Shown here: in pieces, positions 20,512 through 33,700 of the stretch
How the letters are laid out: the number at the start of each line of letters is the position of its first letter
Numbering within the stretch: the stretch's first letter is position 1
From: Eunapius fragilis
Lineage: Eukaryota > Porifera > Demospongiae > Spongillida > Spongillidae
Length of the DNA stretch: 64,000 nt
Assembly: GCA_963681505.1 (NCBI GenBank)
Contig: OY811987.1
Span: 6,143,245 to 6,207,244 of the forward strand
Reading direction: 5' to 3'
Notes under the pieces: generated by a model
Told to the model about the DNA's origin: nothing
The model's input: only the letters and a program-made list of their open reading frames with translations
Databases searched by the model: none
Program-made: the position numbers and the translations under genes

Positions 20512-23500
20512 TGTGTGTCTATGTGTGTGTGTGCTTGTGTGTCTGTGTGTGTGTGCTTGTGTGTCTATGTGTGTGTGTGTGTGTGTGTGTGTGCATGTGT
20601 GTGTGGTCTCGCATATGTGTGACTGCATGATGGCTCCATTGAGGAGGGACGGGTATGTAATGCGTGGCTATGGTACACACAAGTGATGTCCATTGCTCTG
20701 CAGGCCAGAGGCAAAGGCTCTCAAGAAGAGACATGAGGAACTGGTCAAGAAGGTGAACACCCTCATGTCTAAGAAGGCACAGTGAGTAGTAAGCCCCACC
20801 CCTGCCCCACGTCCTGGAGTGCACTGGTTGTGTCCCCTCATCCCTAGAATGAAGATCACACTAAATGATACCCAAGACAGGCTACTGAGCACACAGTCCC
20901 ACACGCGGTCCATTGAACAGGATCTGGAGCAGCTGGAGCAAGAAATGAAGGTCAAGCGGGTGGAGTTTGCCAGAGAGAAGCAAAACCTCCTGGATATGCT
21001 GGTAAGGTCTTGCACACAACAACAGTACAGGTACATACCCTGCACACAACAGTACAGGTCCATACCTGCACACAACAGTACAGGTCCATACCCTGCACAC
21101 AACAGTACAGGTCCATACCCTGCACACAACAAGTGCAGGTCCATACCCTGCACACAACAGTACAGGTCCATACCCTGCACACAACAGTACAGGTCCATAC
21201 AGGTCCATACCCTGCACACAACAGTACAGGTCCATACAGGTCCATACCCTGCACACAACAGTACAGGTCCATACCCTGCACACAGCAGTACAGGTCCATA
21301 CCCTGCACACAACAGTACAGGTCCATACAAGTCCATACCCTGCACACAACAGTACAGGTCCATACCCTGCACACAACAGTACAGGTCCATACCCTGCACA
21401 CAACAGTACAGGCCCATACCCTGCACACAACAGTACAGGTCCATACCCTGCACACAACAGTACAGGTCCATACCCTGCACACACAACAGTACAGGTCCAT
21501 ACCCTGCACACAACAGTACAGGTCCATACCCTGCACACAGATCAGGTTCACAAATGGACTGTTACCATCTGCAGGAAAGGGCAAGGGGCAGGCACACAAA
21601 GCAGCTTGATGACAACCATGTGGCAAGTATGGAGGCCATCAGGGTAGAGGCTGAGGCTGTGGAGGCCAAGCTAAAGCTGGATGAGAAACAAAAGGTAAGC
21701 CCTTAAGCAGACTACCCTGTGATGTGGTCATGTTAACTTGTGCTCAGGTGTTGGGAGCATCTGAAGGCAAGCTACAGACCTTTCTTGACCAGGAGGCAAC
21801 TATCAGGGCCAAACTGGTTCAGGGGAGAGAGAAAATTAAAGACCTATTGGCACAGGGGTAGGTGTTTCTTGCTGGGTAGAGCTGTATCTAGATTGCTAGT
21901 CTCTAAGCCATGAAGAGACCCTCAACCTAACCTGTGGTTAGCTCTAACCTTCCCCACCCTCACCCTAACCTGTGGTTAGCTCTAACCGTCCCCACCCTCA
22001 CCCTAACCTGTGGTTAACTCTAACCTTCCCCACCCTCACCCTAACCTGCGGTTAGCTCTAACCGTCCCCACCCTCACCCTAACCTGTGGTTAGCTCTAAC
22101 CACTCTAACCATCACCCTTGAAGGGAGCTGATTATCAAGTGCACAGAAGAGGAGCTTGTTAATGCACACACTCTAAAATCAGTCGGAATGAAAGAGAAAA
22201 CTGCTCAGGTATATATGTGCACATAAGGAAACTGCTTCTTACATATCCTACTTGCAGTACCAGCAAGAGGCAGTACTCACACAATCAGACACTGAGAAAC
22301 TGCTAGAGGTCAAGAAGAACCTCAGAAAAAGTTTGTACTTATATATAGAAGGGAGAGGGAGAGGAAGAGGGAGAGGGAGAGGGAGAGGGGGAGGAGAGAA
22401 GGAAATACACTGATAAATGTGTTTGTTACTTCCAGCTCTGAAGACAGTTGAAGAAGCCAGAAACACTCAAGCACTATCTCTGGCTGATGCCAAGGAAAAG
22501 TGTGTAAAGTTAACGTAGTAGCTGGCCATTCTTGATCCCTCCCTCTCATCCTCCCTCCTCCCTCCCTCCTCCCTCCCTCTCACCCTCCCTCCTCCCTCCC
22601 TCCCTCCCTTCTCCCTCTCTCCCTCCCTCCTCCCTCACAGTGTACAGGCGTCCAAAAGAACTCTTCTCTTCCATGCTGGTGAGACCAGCCGACTACAAGA
22701 GGAGACAAGGGATGCCCAGCTAAAGCTTAACCAACTTCAGGACTCGCACAAGTTAGTGTGCATTATTTAGAAGCATTGGGCATGCTGGGGGGGGGGGGGG
22801 GGGGGTCGATGATTACTGCATAGGTGGTTACTATGGTTATGTATAGTTACTGTTGTCTGCTCGTACTCTCAAGGATGACCTCACAGATGCTGCAGGACAA
22901 GGCTTCTGTCCTACGTGATAAACTATTGAGTGAAAGAAAGCTTCGGTACCCTTCTGTGTGATATGTGGACTGCATATCCACATGCCCACACCGCTCACAT
23001 CCACATGCCCACACCGCTCACATCCACATGCCCACACCCCTCACATCCACATGCCCACACTGCTCACATCCACATGCCCACACCGCTCACATCCACATGC
23101 CCACACCGCTCACATCCACATGCCCACACCGCTCACATCCACATGCCCACATAGCTCACATCCACATGCCCACACCGCTCACATCCACATGCCCACACTG
23201 CTCACATCCACATGCCCACACCACTCACATCCACATGCCCACACCGCTCACATCCACATGCCCACACTGCTCACATCCACATGCCCACACCGCTCACATC
23301 CACATGCCCACACCACTCACATCCACATGCCCACACCGCTCACATCCACATGCCCACACCGCTCACATCCACATGCCCACACCGCTCACATCCACATGCC
23401 CACACCGCTCACATCCACATGCCCACACTGCTCACATCACTCATGCAGACACAGACACCTCAGCATTGTATTGGGTCACTCGTGTATGTGATATACGGTC

Positions 23501-26500
23501 ATGCACAATACTTCTACTAGGGAAACTACTGAACAGTCATATCGTGACTTGCAACTCGAACAGGCCAAGTACAATACAGAGCACACTCTGGCTATGACAC
23601 AGCTTCAAGCTCAATTGGATGCATCGCGTGATCTTCATAGCCAAATGAGTGATAAGGTACCTGGGTGGGGCTTACAATATAAATGTCATCCTATGGCCCC
23701 TTCCCACTCCCCTCCCACTCTCACCTCCCTCCCTTTCATATCTCTCTCTCTCTCCCCCTCCCTCTTATTTCCTCTCTCCCTCCTGCGTACCTTGGTGGCA
23801 GCAAACTGAATTGAAATGCCACGTTGATGCAGAGGTAAAGAACATACAGTCACTCTCTGGGAGCCTGGAAGCCATGGCATTGCGTCTGAGCAAAGCACAG
23901 CTATCATTGAAGGATGAGATTCCTTCACTGGAGGCAAGTGTTTGTATATGTGTATGAGGTTGGTATCTGTACTACATGCATGTGTGTTGTGTGTGCACTG
24001 GTGTTGAGCTTTTCTTCTTTCACAGGCGTCTGTATCGGCCATGAGGGATACAGCTCAGGGTCATCGGCAAGCCTTGCAAGTGCTAGAGGTGAGCTGTTCT
24101 TTCATGCCCCATGTGATGTGAGGTAGTTCCTCCAGCCAAAGTACAGAGAGCTAGAGGAAAAGTATAACGCCCAGACTGAAAGCTATGAGACCAAGAAAAA
24201 AGAAATGATCAGTGCGTTGAATAGTTCTTTCCGTAGACCTTTCTCACCTCTCCCTACCTACCTACCTCCCCTCCCCTCTTCCCACCTCCCTCCCCTCCCT
24301 TCTCCCCACCTCCCTCCCCTCACCTCCCTTCCCCTCCCCCCATCCAATCCCCTCTCTCCACCTCCCTCTCCTCCCCTCCCCCCTACCACTTGTCCAGCAC
24401 TTCTTAACAAAAAGGCAAGCTTAGAAGACACCATAGTGCGCCAACAGAAGCAGCTGGAGTCAATGCATCTTCCTCAGGTGGGATCTGTGTAACACAGGCC
24501 ATGCTTTCATCTGTTTGTTTTCACAGGAGAAGCTCAGAATGGAGACGCTTAAATCCAGAGCCCACACCCGGGTTACTGTGAGGCGTAGCTGCTGTGAGGT
24601 GCATGAAATGGAGGCACAGGTAGCTGCAGGTCATCAGAAGCTATTGGCTGTCCAGGTGGAAAACAAGAGGTAAAGCCATTGCAAGAAGATAGGGAGAGAG
24701 AGTAGAATCATTGGTAGGATGAGTGAAGAGGTGGGGCTAGATGGTAGGATGAGTGAAGAGGTGGGGCTAGATGAGAGGATGAGTGAAGAGGTGGGGCTAG
24801 ATGAGAGGATGAGTGAAGAGGTGGGGCTAGATGAGAGGATGAGTGAAGAGGTGGGGCTAGATGAGAGGATGAGTGAAGAGGTGGGGCTAGATGAGAGGAT
24901 GGAACTAATTAATTGTTGAAATGGTTGAAAGAGCTGATTGGGCTTTAATCCTACTGCAATGTTTTCTTCTACAGAATTGAGGAGGTACATGTACCTGGTT
25001 CTATACGGGTGAAGCACTTATATAATTGAGAGAACTTTTCTTTTAAAGGCACTGGTCATATTGGAGGAGTTGTGTGATTTCTTTAAAAAGTTCTGTGACA
25101 GTAATGGCAGAGAAGAATTGCTGTTGCAAGCTGAACTCCAGAGATGCAGAGGTAAGGTTACAGCTATATTTAACTTTCTCCCTACCCATTTAAACGCTGC
25201 TCTTACATAAGAGACTCTTAGTGTGCAGTGGAAGGACAACACGAAGCTTACAGAGGTATGGTGTGTGTGTGTGTATGTGTGTGCCTAAGAAAAATTTTTT
25301 GCCAAGTTTTGTTCATATGTAAAAGTGTTCCAGTTTTCTAGAGCACCATTGAATAGGCTTGTGCCATTTAATTGCAGGCATATCACACTTCTAACTTGTA
25401 CAGTTAAAGAGTTTGTAAAAGGCATTCCCCCCCCACAAGTTATAAAGTGCCACACCCACTTAGCACATTATCTTGTATGCCTCATCGGGGGAACGCTTTT
25501 TACAAACTCTTCAATCTGCACAGGGAAAAGTTATAAACGCCCAGCCTGGATTTTTAGGCTGGTTTTTAACAAAAAAACCCATCCTGGAATGGAGCAAATA
25601 GCGTAAAAACCATCCTGGGATTAAGTGTCCAGGGTGGGAATAGTGGAAAAACCATCCTGGGATTGAGCGTCCAGGGTGGAAATAGATATGGTTCTACCCT
25701 GGTTCTGTCGAACAAAAACCATGTTGAGATAATAATTATATTCATACTTCAATGTAGGGTAGATATAGTTAGCATTTTGTGTAGTCTAGTTGTATATGTT
25801 TATATATCAGTGTAACTTTCATGCATTCATATATTGTATTATTAATTAGTCAATAATAACAATGCTTTGGGCTGGTATTGTGTACCTCTGGTCACGGAGT
25901 CCTATGGTGCTTGGGGAAAGGAAGCCATGGACTCGTTTAAGATGCTTGCCTCCCGTCTTGCCATCATATCGGGCAAACCAAAGTCAGTTGTGCTGTCTGA
26001 CCTGTATAGCAGGCTCAACTTGCATCTGGTGAGGGCAAATGCGACAGCAATCCTTTCCAGGTGGCTCCCATCTTAAAGTTTATTGAACTGTAGCATGATT
26101 TATTAATAATTCATGCATGTTGTTTCTCCTCCTAAATATTTATTTATTGTATTATATGTAATAATAATAATTATTATTATTATTGACTTCAACATGGGTT
26201 TTGTTCGACAAAACCAGGGTAGAACAACATGGATTTTACACTATCCCACCCTGGACATTCAATCCCAGGATGATTTTTACACTATTAGGATGGGTTTTTG
26301 TTAAAAACCAGCCAAAAAAAATCCAGGCTGGACGTTTATAACTTTTTCCTGTGCTGTACAAGTTAGAATTGTGATATGCCTGCAATTAAATGGCACAAAC
26401 CTGTTCAATGGTGCTCTAGAAAAACTGAACATGTGAGGCAAGATTTTACATATGAATTTGGAACAAGTCTTGGCAAAAGGTGTAGTGGTGTGTGTGTGTG

Positions 26501-26818
26501 TGTGTGTGTGCGCGTGTGTGTGTGTGCGCGCGTGTGTGTGAATGATGCGGTTCGTTTATTATACAGTCGTACTCTGACGCAGATCATGTGATCTTAAGGG
26601 ACTTGGCGACCCTCAACAAGGCCTCAGAAGAAAGGCTAAACACGTGCGTCATATTTAATTTAGTATGCCACTAGTAGCTACGACTGCCCAATACTTTTGC
26701 TTTCAACAGGATCTCGAAAATCCACGATCAGTTCACGGAAGAGGTCAGCAAATTCTCCGCATATCTCAGCGCTACAGCGGGCCATGGATGTCGCGCCGTA
26801 ATGGCGCCTGGATATTGA
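19743..26818 (+). CDS. Long coiled-coil protein (CCDC175/CCDC178-like, family uncertain)
   Basis: Multi-exon gene starting MSNSTTCVDLTADVNSTVER. Exons encode almost nothing but heptad-rich helix: LHNEVLRPEAKALKKRHEE (~20700), SIEQDLEQLEQEMKVKRVEF (~20910), VEAEAVEAKLKLDEKQK (~21650), EEELVNAHTLKSVGMKEKTA (~22155), YRDLQLEQAKYNTEHTLAM (~23545), EPKYRELEEKYNAQTESYE (~24140), LEDTIVRQQKQLESMHLPQ (~24425), LVILEELCDFFKKFC (~25050). After a transposon-bearing intron come ILRDLATLNKASEERLN and DQFTEEVSKFSAYLSA, ending at TGA 26816-26818. No membrane segment or enzyme motif is seen. The architecture resembles ciliary/axonemal coiled-coil proteins, but I cannot name the family with confidence. The C-terminal exon choice is inferred. 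Confidence 0.72.
21010..21540 (+). repeat. ~26-bp minisatellite CAGTACAGGTCCATACCCTG, ~20 copies
   Basis: Direct repeats beginning about 10 nt inside the donor GATATGCTG|GTAAGG of the coiled-coil gene. Each unit holds ACAG|GTCCAT, a weak donor-like word. Confidence 0.9.
21925..22115 (+). repeat. ~40-bp repeat with CCCTAACC ... GGTTAG words, 5 copies
   Basis: Tandem units contain CCCTAACCTG and TGGTTAGCTCTAACC, i.e. short inverted, telomere-like words, within an intron of the coiled-coil gene. Confidence 0.8.
22975..23440 (+). repeat. ~23-bp minisatellite CTCACATCCACATGCCCACA, ~20 copies
   Basis: Highly regular array in an intron of the coiled-coil gene between exons at ~22870-22945 and ~23515. 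Confidence 0.92.
24714..24901 (+). repeat. 30-bp minisatellite GAGTGAAGAGGTGGGGCTAG, 6 copies
   Basis: Near-perfect units in an intron of the coiled-coil gene. Confidence 0.9.
25401..25520. mobile_element. Second, smaller inverted-repeat element nested in the left arm of the first
   Basis: Absent from the matching place of the right arm, where CTTGTACAGCACAGG (inverse complement) is continuous. Its ends mirror each other: AAGAGTTTGTAAAA (25407) and TTTTTACAAACTCTT (25497), followed inward by GGCATTCCCCC and GGGGGAACGC. About 120 bp. Confidence 0.75.
25867..26076 (+). pseudogene. Fragment of a retroelement reverse transcriptase C-terminus
   Basis: A 70-residue open stretch carries YCVPLVTESYGAWGKEAMDS and VLSDLYSRLNLHLVRANATA. 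This resembles the conserved segment found just after the reverse-transcriptase domain in non-LTR elements of cnidarian and sponge genomes. No polymerase active site is present. It lies inside the inverted-repeat element, so it is a captured or residual fragment. Identification is from memory of the family. Confidence 0.55.
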
Positions 26819-27121
26819 AAGCATACGTACATGTACTCCTCTCCCCTTTTTTGTTGTTGTTGTTGTTGCCTATATGGCTCACGTGAGATAGACCACACCT
26901 AGTCCAAATCGAGAATTGTTGGGGGCACCACTGCACTTGTAGCAGTTTGCAGCGAGGACACGAGAACCTCGAAGGGGACGAGAAGGCTTATGCAAAGTTT
27001 GGTCTGATGAGACAGGCTTTAAAAAAAAAAAATTGTTACGCTTCGATCACGCGCGAGGGCAATAGGCATCGATACGGACATTTTTATGTCTGATTAAGTT
27101 GGCCCTCGGTACACTGGTATA
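26819..27121. promoter_or_regulatory. Intergenic region upstream of SOS
   Basis: About 300 bp between the coiled-coil stop and the SOS start, with A-rich stretches (27020-27032) and no coding signal. It must hold the SOS promoter; no specific motif is called. Confidence 0.4.
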
Positions 27122-27687
27122 ATGTCAACTGTCCGTGCACCGTACCAGTTCTTGAGCGAAGAGAACAGAAGCAAATGGGAGGGCATGTTGCAGCCTGCAC
27201 TGATGAAGGTATGTAATGAACTAAAGACCAACGCACTCACATACACGCTCATACACGAATAGTGCAGAACTGATTCTGCGCAAGGAGGTTCACATCGTGT
27301 TTTGCGTTAAAAATTCCAACCCGATGACGATGTTTATAAGGTCTTTGGAGATGAATACGTTTGTCCTCCGGTCCTCCATTTTGTAGATACAGAAGCAGGT
27401 TCACCCTCGACAGGAGATAGAGGAAAAGGCCTTAGCCTTCCTAGAAGAGCTGATCTTCCAACTGCTGGCCCAAATATGTGCAGCCCAGGTGCACACACTT
27501 GCAGACGTAGAAACTCATGTTCAGAACAACTTCACGGCCCCAATAGACCAGTGGGCCCTCACTGATGCACAGCAGACCATGGAGAAACATGCTGCCAAAA
27601 GGAAGGGTGTGTTCATGTTCCCTGTGGAAAAAATCTACCAGCAGCTACAGAAAGTCAGTTAAAGGCCATACCCATATTTCTGTGTCC

Positions 27688-27761
<74 letters not shown>

Positions 27762-30700
27762 CCTGTAGGATGTTTTCGAATACAAGGTGGAACTGAACTT
27801 GGTCCAGTTTATAATGGCAATATTGGATTACATTTCAGCTGACATACTAAAGGTTCTGTGTAACTACCACACCTTCTCCACTGTCCCATACCACCTACTC
27901 ACCCCACTGTCCCATACCACCTACCCACCACACTGTCCCATACCACCTACTCACCCCACTGTCCCATACCACCTACTCACCCACAGCTAGCAGGGAATTT
28001 TGTCAAGAACACCAGAAAACCGGCCGTCTACATCAATGTTGCTGACATTAGAGTATCAATGGCAGCTGATCCAGTATGTGGTGTATGTGTGTGTTTATGT
28101 GGGTGTGTATTTGTATGTGGTGGTGTGTGTTTGTGTGTGTGTGCATTTGTATGTGTGGGTGTGTTTGTGCGTGTGTATTTGTATGTATGTGTGTGTATGT
28201 GTGTGTGTGTTGGTGTGTTGGTGTGATTTGTGACCTTTGTGCTCTGCAGGCACTGCAGGCCCTCTTTCAGCCCCTACAAGGAGGTCATAGCCTCATCAAA
28301 GATGCTGTTGTTCCCTATTCAGTTGAAGAGGTGTGTTGTGTTCTTTCAGTTGCCATCGGTTACCCTTGCTTGTCCCATAGACTGCGACTGTTGTTAGGCA
28401 TTCCATGAATTACAATGACTACTTGAGGGAACTGTTGGATGGAGAGGCCCAGTACATAAGGTTCATGAGCCTTATCCTGAAGCTGTTCAAGGAACCGCTC
28501 CAGCAAAGGCCAATGTTTTTCCCCCAGGATGTGAGTGTTTCTCATGCCCCCCCCCCCCACACACACCTATAGGACCTATGCCCCCCCCCCCCCTCTTTGT
28601 AGGACCTATGCCCCCCCCCCCCCCCCCCCCCCCTTTGTAGGACCTATTGCACCTCCCCCCCCCCCCCCCTTCTCCTTTAGGACCTATGCCCCCCCCCTCC
28701 CCTCTGTAGGACCTGTTTACCTTACCACCATATATGCTCAGTACTCATTACTTTTACTTATGCTCCTATGTGTGTGGGCACACAACACACCTGGTCCCCA
28801 GACTATAGACACCATCTTTGGCAATTTTACTGAGCTCCACGAGCTGGCTGTGCAGTTCCAGTGCTCCCTGGAAGAATGCATAGAGATGTCCGCTGAGGCA
28901 GATAAGGACGAAGAGAGACACCCTCAGGCCGGCTTTGTCTTTGAGGACCTGGCCGAGGTACACCTATGAATATCATTACCAGTTACCCATTGCCCCGCCT
29001 TCCAGCAAGAAGAGTTCTCAGCTTATTGCATCTATGCCTCAAACTACATGTCTGCTGTAGTGAAGCTGGAGGAATTACTGCAAGACCCTGTGGTTGTGGA
29101 GTACTTGGAGGTCAGGGGGAGGGGCAATGGGAGGAGAGGTCAGGGGGAGGGGCAATGGGAGGAAGGAGATGTCAAGGGGAGGGGCAATGGGAGGAAGGAG
29201 AGGTCAGGGGGAGGGGCAATGGGAGGAGAGGTCAGGGGGAGGGGCAATGGGAGGAAGGAGATGTCAAGGGGAGGGGCAATGGGAGGAAGGAGAGGTCAGG
29301 GGGAGGGCAATGGGAGGAGAGGTCAGGGGAGGGGCAATGGGAGGAAGGGGAGGGGCAATGGGAGGAAGGTGAGGTCAGGGGGAGGGGCAATGGGAGGAAG
29401 GGTGGGGCTAAAAGGAGAAGGCTATTATTAAATCCATCAAACATGTAGGCCCAGCAGCCTCCCCTGTTCAAGGAAGCAGTGCAATACATACTTCCCAAGA
29501 GTCTACTTGAGCCGATCTACCATTGCTTCTATTACTTTGAAGCCATGGCTGTAAGCCACACAAGTGACATGATCACACTCACATACACATCACACCTGCA
29601 CACCCCACACTCCCACCCCACCTCTACAGGGTCTAGAACACAGTACAAAGAGTGAAGATGATGAAGAAGCCTTTGAGTCTGTATGTGGAACATGGTGATG
29701 TCATTAATTACATCATCCATTTGTCCCATGTCCGATGTCACTCAGGCTATGGCCATAATGCTGACCATAAAGATGGAACTGGAGAGAGAGTGTGCCAGAT
29801 TTCTGCCTAAGAGAAAGTAACCACAACCTCCCTCCTCCTTCCCTCCCTCCTTCTGTTCTCCCCTCTCCCTTCTCCCCTTCCTCCTCCCCTTCCTCCTCCT
29901 CCCCTCCCTTCTCCCCTTCCTCCTCCCCTCCCTTCTCCCCTTCCTCCTCCTCCTCTCCCTTCCTCCTCCCCTTCCTCCTCCTCCTCTCCTTCTCCCCTTC
30001 CTCCTCCTCCCCTCCCTTCCTCCCCTTCCTCCTCCCCTTCCTCCTCCTCCCCTCCCTTCTCCCCTTCCTCCTCCCCTTCCTCCTCCTCCTCTCCCTTCCT
30101 CCTCCCCTTCCTCCTCCTCCCCTCCCTTCTCCCCTTCCTCCTCCCTCACTCCCTCTTCCTGTTATACTAGGGATGAGACGGGAATGTTCAGACGAAGGTT
30201 TGGATCAGGCGTAGCTCTGAAAAAAGTGTCTCAATTACAGGAGAAGATTGAAGGGTGGGAGGTAAGGTTAGGGAGAAGATTGAAGGGCTTCCATCTCTCT
30301 CTCCTCCTCAGGGTCCTGATCTGAACACCACCTGTAGTGAACTGCTGATGGGTGAGTGACCTTTGAGGTGTGTTGTGTGCATCTGATTATTCTGACCACA
30401 GAGGGGATGCTGGGTGTGGCTAGAGAAGGAAATCGACGAGCCCATGTGAGTGTGAAGGTGTGATGTTGAGGAAGATGTGGGTGATGTAGAACTTTAACTA
30501 ATGGCATAATGGGTGTTGCCATGTTATTAATGGTTATGGCCATGTTTTTAATAACCGTGTGCGGTACTATGGTTACTGTGTTCCCTGACAGAAATCTGAC
30601 CGTTACGTGTTCCTGCTTGATGGCCTCTGTGTATGTACCAAACGTAAGCGTGGTACTGAAGGCTTTCGTCTCAAAGAAGTTATCAGCATGAGGAAAGTCA

Positions 30701-33700
30701 AACTAATTGACATAGAGGAAGCTGAAGGTGTGTGTGTGTGGTGGGGCTGTGTGAAGTGGGATGTGTGAGGTAGGCTGTGCACATGTATGTGAGTGTGTGG
30801 ATGGATGTGTGAGGTGATGCTGTGTGTGGAGGGGTGTGGGGTGGGGCTGTGTGAGGTGGGGATGTGTGAGGTGGGAATGTGTGTGGAGGGGTGTTTGAGG
30901 TGGGACTGATGTGTGGGGTGGGCTGTGTGTGGAGGGGTGTGTGGGGCGGGGCTGTGTGGGCTGATGTGTGGGGTGGGCTTTGTGTGGAGGGGATGTGTGG
31001 GGTGGGGCTGTGTGTGGAGGGATGCTGTTGTTGTAATTGCCGTGAGATAACACGATATCTCTCTCACACTTGGCTCTGATGTTACAGACATGAAGTTTTC
31101 CTTTCAGCTGTCACCACCTGACCAACCGGCTGGTACTGTGTTCTTTGCCAACTCCAAACCAGACAAGAATGAGTGGATGGCAGCACTGACCCACCTGCTT
31201 ACGAGGAGGTGAGGGTGGGGACAGAGGGGTGGGGACAGAGGGTGGGGTCAGAGGGGTGGGGACAGAGGGGTGGGGACAGAGGGGTAGGGTGTGACAGTGT
31301 TTGCCCACACACACAGCACATTTGAGCATAGGGGGTGGGGTCAGAGGGGTGGGGTCAGAGGGGTGGGGACAGAGGGGTAGGGTGTGACAGTGTTTGCCCA
31401 CACACACAGCACATTTGAGCGTATGCTCGACGCCAAGCTCAGCGAAGAGGAGAGGACCATACCGGTCCTCAGACCTTCCCCAAACGTGTACAGGTATAGC
31501 CGGCTGGATGAGTGGGAGGGGCCATTCATAATGGCATGGGGGGGGGGGTTTCCCCAGGTTTGCTGAGGAGGACTCCGATGAGACCATCATGTTTGATGAT
31601 ATGAAGGACAACACACAAGGACAGGGGCAGCTCATTAAGGCAGGAACCATACACAAGTTGGTGGAGCGACTGACGTACCATGAGTATGCTGGTGCGTGGT
31701 GGGCGTGGTACATCCTGGGGGCGTGGTGCGTGGTCCCTCTGTTGACTATGACCTCTCTCTAGACCCTGCTTTTGTGCGGACATTCTTGATGACCTACAGA
31801 TCGTTCTGCAAGCCCTCCGAGCTGCTCAACCTTCTCATTCAGAGGCATCAGATTCCCAATCCCTTAGATCTGGATGACCAGGACGTACGTAGGGATCCTC
31901 TAAAGATGAAAGCATACAAACGATTCAAAGCCAGCTATGTGTCACCAATTCAGCTAAGGTAGTTATCCCTTTTCATATCCTTTCCATAGGACTAGAATTA
32001 TTACTACCATTTCAACCCCTCCCCCTCCCCTCCCCTCCCCTCCCCTCCCCTCCCCTCCCCTCCCCTCCCCTCCCCTCCCCTCCCCTCCCCTCCCCTCCCC
32101 TCCCCTCCCCTCCCCTCCCCTCCCCTCCCCTCCCCTTCCCTCCCCTCCCCTTCCCTCCCCTCCCCTCCCCTCCCCTCCCCTCCCCCTCTTCCTCCCCTCT
32201 CCCTCCCCACCCCCTCTCCCTCTCCCTCCCCTCCCTCTCCCTCCCCTCCCCTCTCCCTCCCCTCCCCTCCCCCTCTCCCTCCCCTCCCCTCCCCCTCTCC
32301 CTCCCCTCTCCCTCCCTCCCCCTCCCCTCCCCCTCCCCCTCCCCTCCCCCTCTCCCTCCCCTCCCTCCCCCTCCCTCTCCCTCCCCTCCCCTCTCCCTCC
32401 CATCCCTCCCCCTCCCTTCCCCCTCTCCCTCCCCTCTCCCTCCCTCCCCTCCCCCTCTCCCTCCCCTCTCCTCTCCCTCTCTTCCTCAAGAGTTCTAAAC
32501 GTTATGCGACACTGGATTGAGTTTCATTTCTATGACTTTGTGAATGACGAAGTCCTGCTGTCATCACTGAAGCAGTTTGTTGACTCTGTGAAGACCAAGA
32601 GTATGCAGAAACTAGTGGCATCCATTCAGCGTGCGCTACAGAAGGTTAGGTCACTTCTCATCCATGGATTTTTTAGACGAGTTGAAATGACCTTTAGAAA
32701 GAGGAGGAAGCTAGAAGTAAGGAGGAAGAGGCCGCTACCCCGTCCATTGCAGGGCTGCCTGATAGAGACCCAGCCTTTGTGTTTGACAGAGAACCAGAGC
32801 CAATACTTTGGTTCATCGCAAAGCCAACTGATGAGTTCCATTTCCTCACGGTACGTTAGTGTGTTCCCCTTGGGGCAATTGTTTCAGTTTGCAATTTGTG
32901 GTCAGCTGCACCCAGTGGAAATAGCCAGACAGCTGACCCTCATTCAGTCTGAATACTTCAGGTATGTGCGTTGGATCTAATCACATGTACTAGTAACCTT
33001 GGATTCCACAACAACAGAGCAATCCATCCATCTGAGTTAGTTGATGCCTCGTGGATGAAGGAAGAAAGAAAAGAATCATTGTCCCCTAATCTCCTAAAAC
33101 TGAATCGATTTGAAACCAAGGTCTCCAATTGGATCACCAAAGAAATAGTTTACACAGAGAATCTTGAGGAGAGAGTGGCGTTGGTCTCACGTCTGATAGA
33201 CATCATGGAGGTATTGTGTTCATTGGTTAACGCTCCTTAAATACCTGTTTACGTCTGGGTGTGGATGTCTGTGTGCGTGTGACCGTAGGTCCTTAAAGAT
33301 CTCAACAACTTCGCAGGAATGTTTGTTGTCAATGCGGCTTTTGAGTCGTCCGCTGTGTACAGGCTGAAGAGCACGTTGGTTAGTGCCGGCGATTGCTTGG
33401 CCTCTAAGGGGTTGCCCAGTGCAGTGATGGGAGGGAGGAGGGGAGAGAGGGAGGGGAGAGAAGTAGGGAGGGGAGAGAGGAGGGGAAGAGAGGGAGAGGA
33501 AGAGAGGGAGGGGAAGATAGGGAGGGGAGAGAGGGTGGGAGGGGAGAGAGGGAGGGATGGCTTACATTGCACACCCGTATGACTTTAACCTATATCGTTT
33601 AGGCTGCAGTTTCACCTAAGAAATTGCAGTTCTTTGAAGAGATGAAGGTCATCTCTTCCAGTGAAAATAACTTCAGCAAATACAAGGAAAGGCTTAGAAA

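Larger units (their letters stand above)
25293..26480. mobile_element. MITE-like element with long terminal inverted repeats in an intron
   Basis: The left arm begins TTTTTTGCCAAG (25296) and the right arm ends CTTGGCAAAA (~26478). The arms are inverted copies for ~300 bp with indels: CTAGAGCACCATTGAA (25339) mirrors TTCAATGGTGCTCTAG (26404), and TAACTTGTACA mirrors TGTACAAGTTA (26356). Further in, both arms carry mirrored ACCATCCTGGGATT-type words, and these are duplicated within the left arm. No transposase is visible; it is therefore non-autonomous. It lies in the penultimate introns of the coiled-coil gene. Confidence 0.85.

Noticed and set aside
22965-23597. 210-codon His/Pro/Cys-rich frame
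   Set aside because: Repeat-derived; lies between confirmed coiled-coil exons.
32004-32489. Gly/Glu/Arg-rich minus-strand frames
   Set aside because: Translation of a polypyrimidine tract of a SOS intron.
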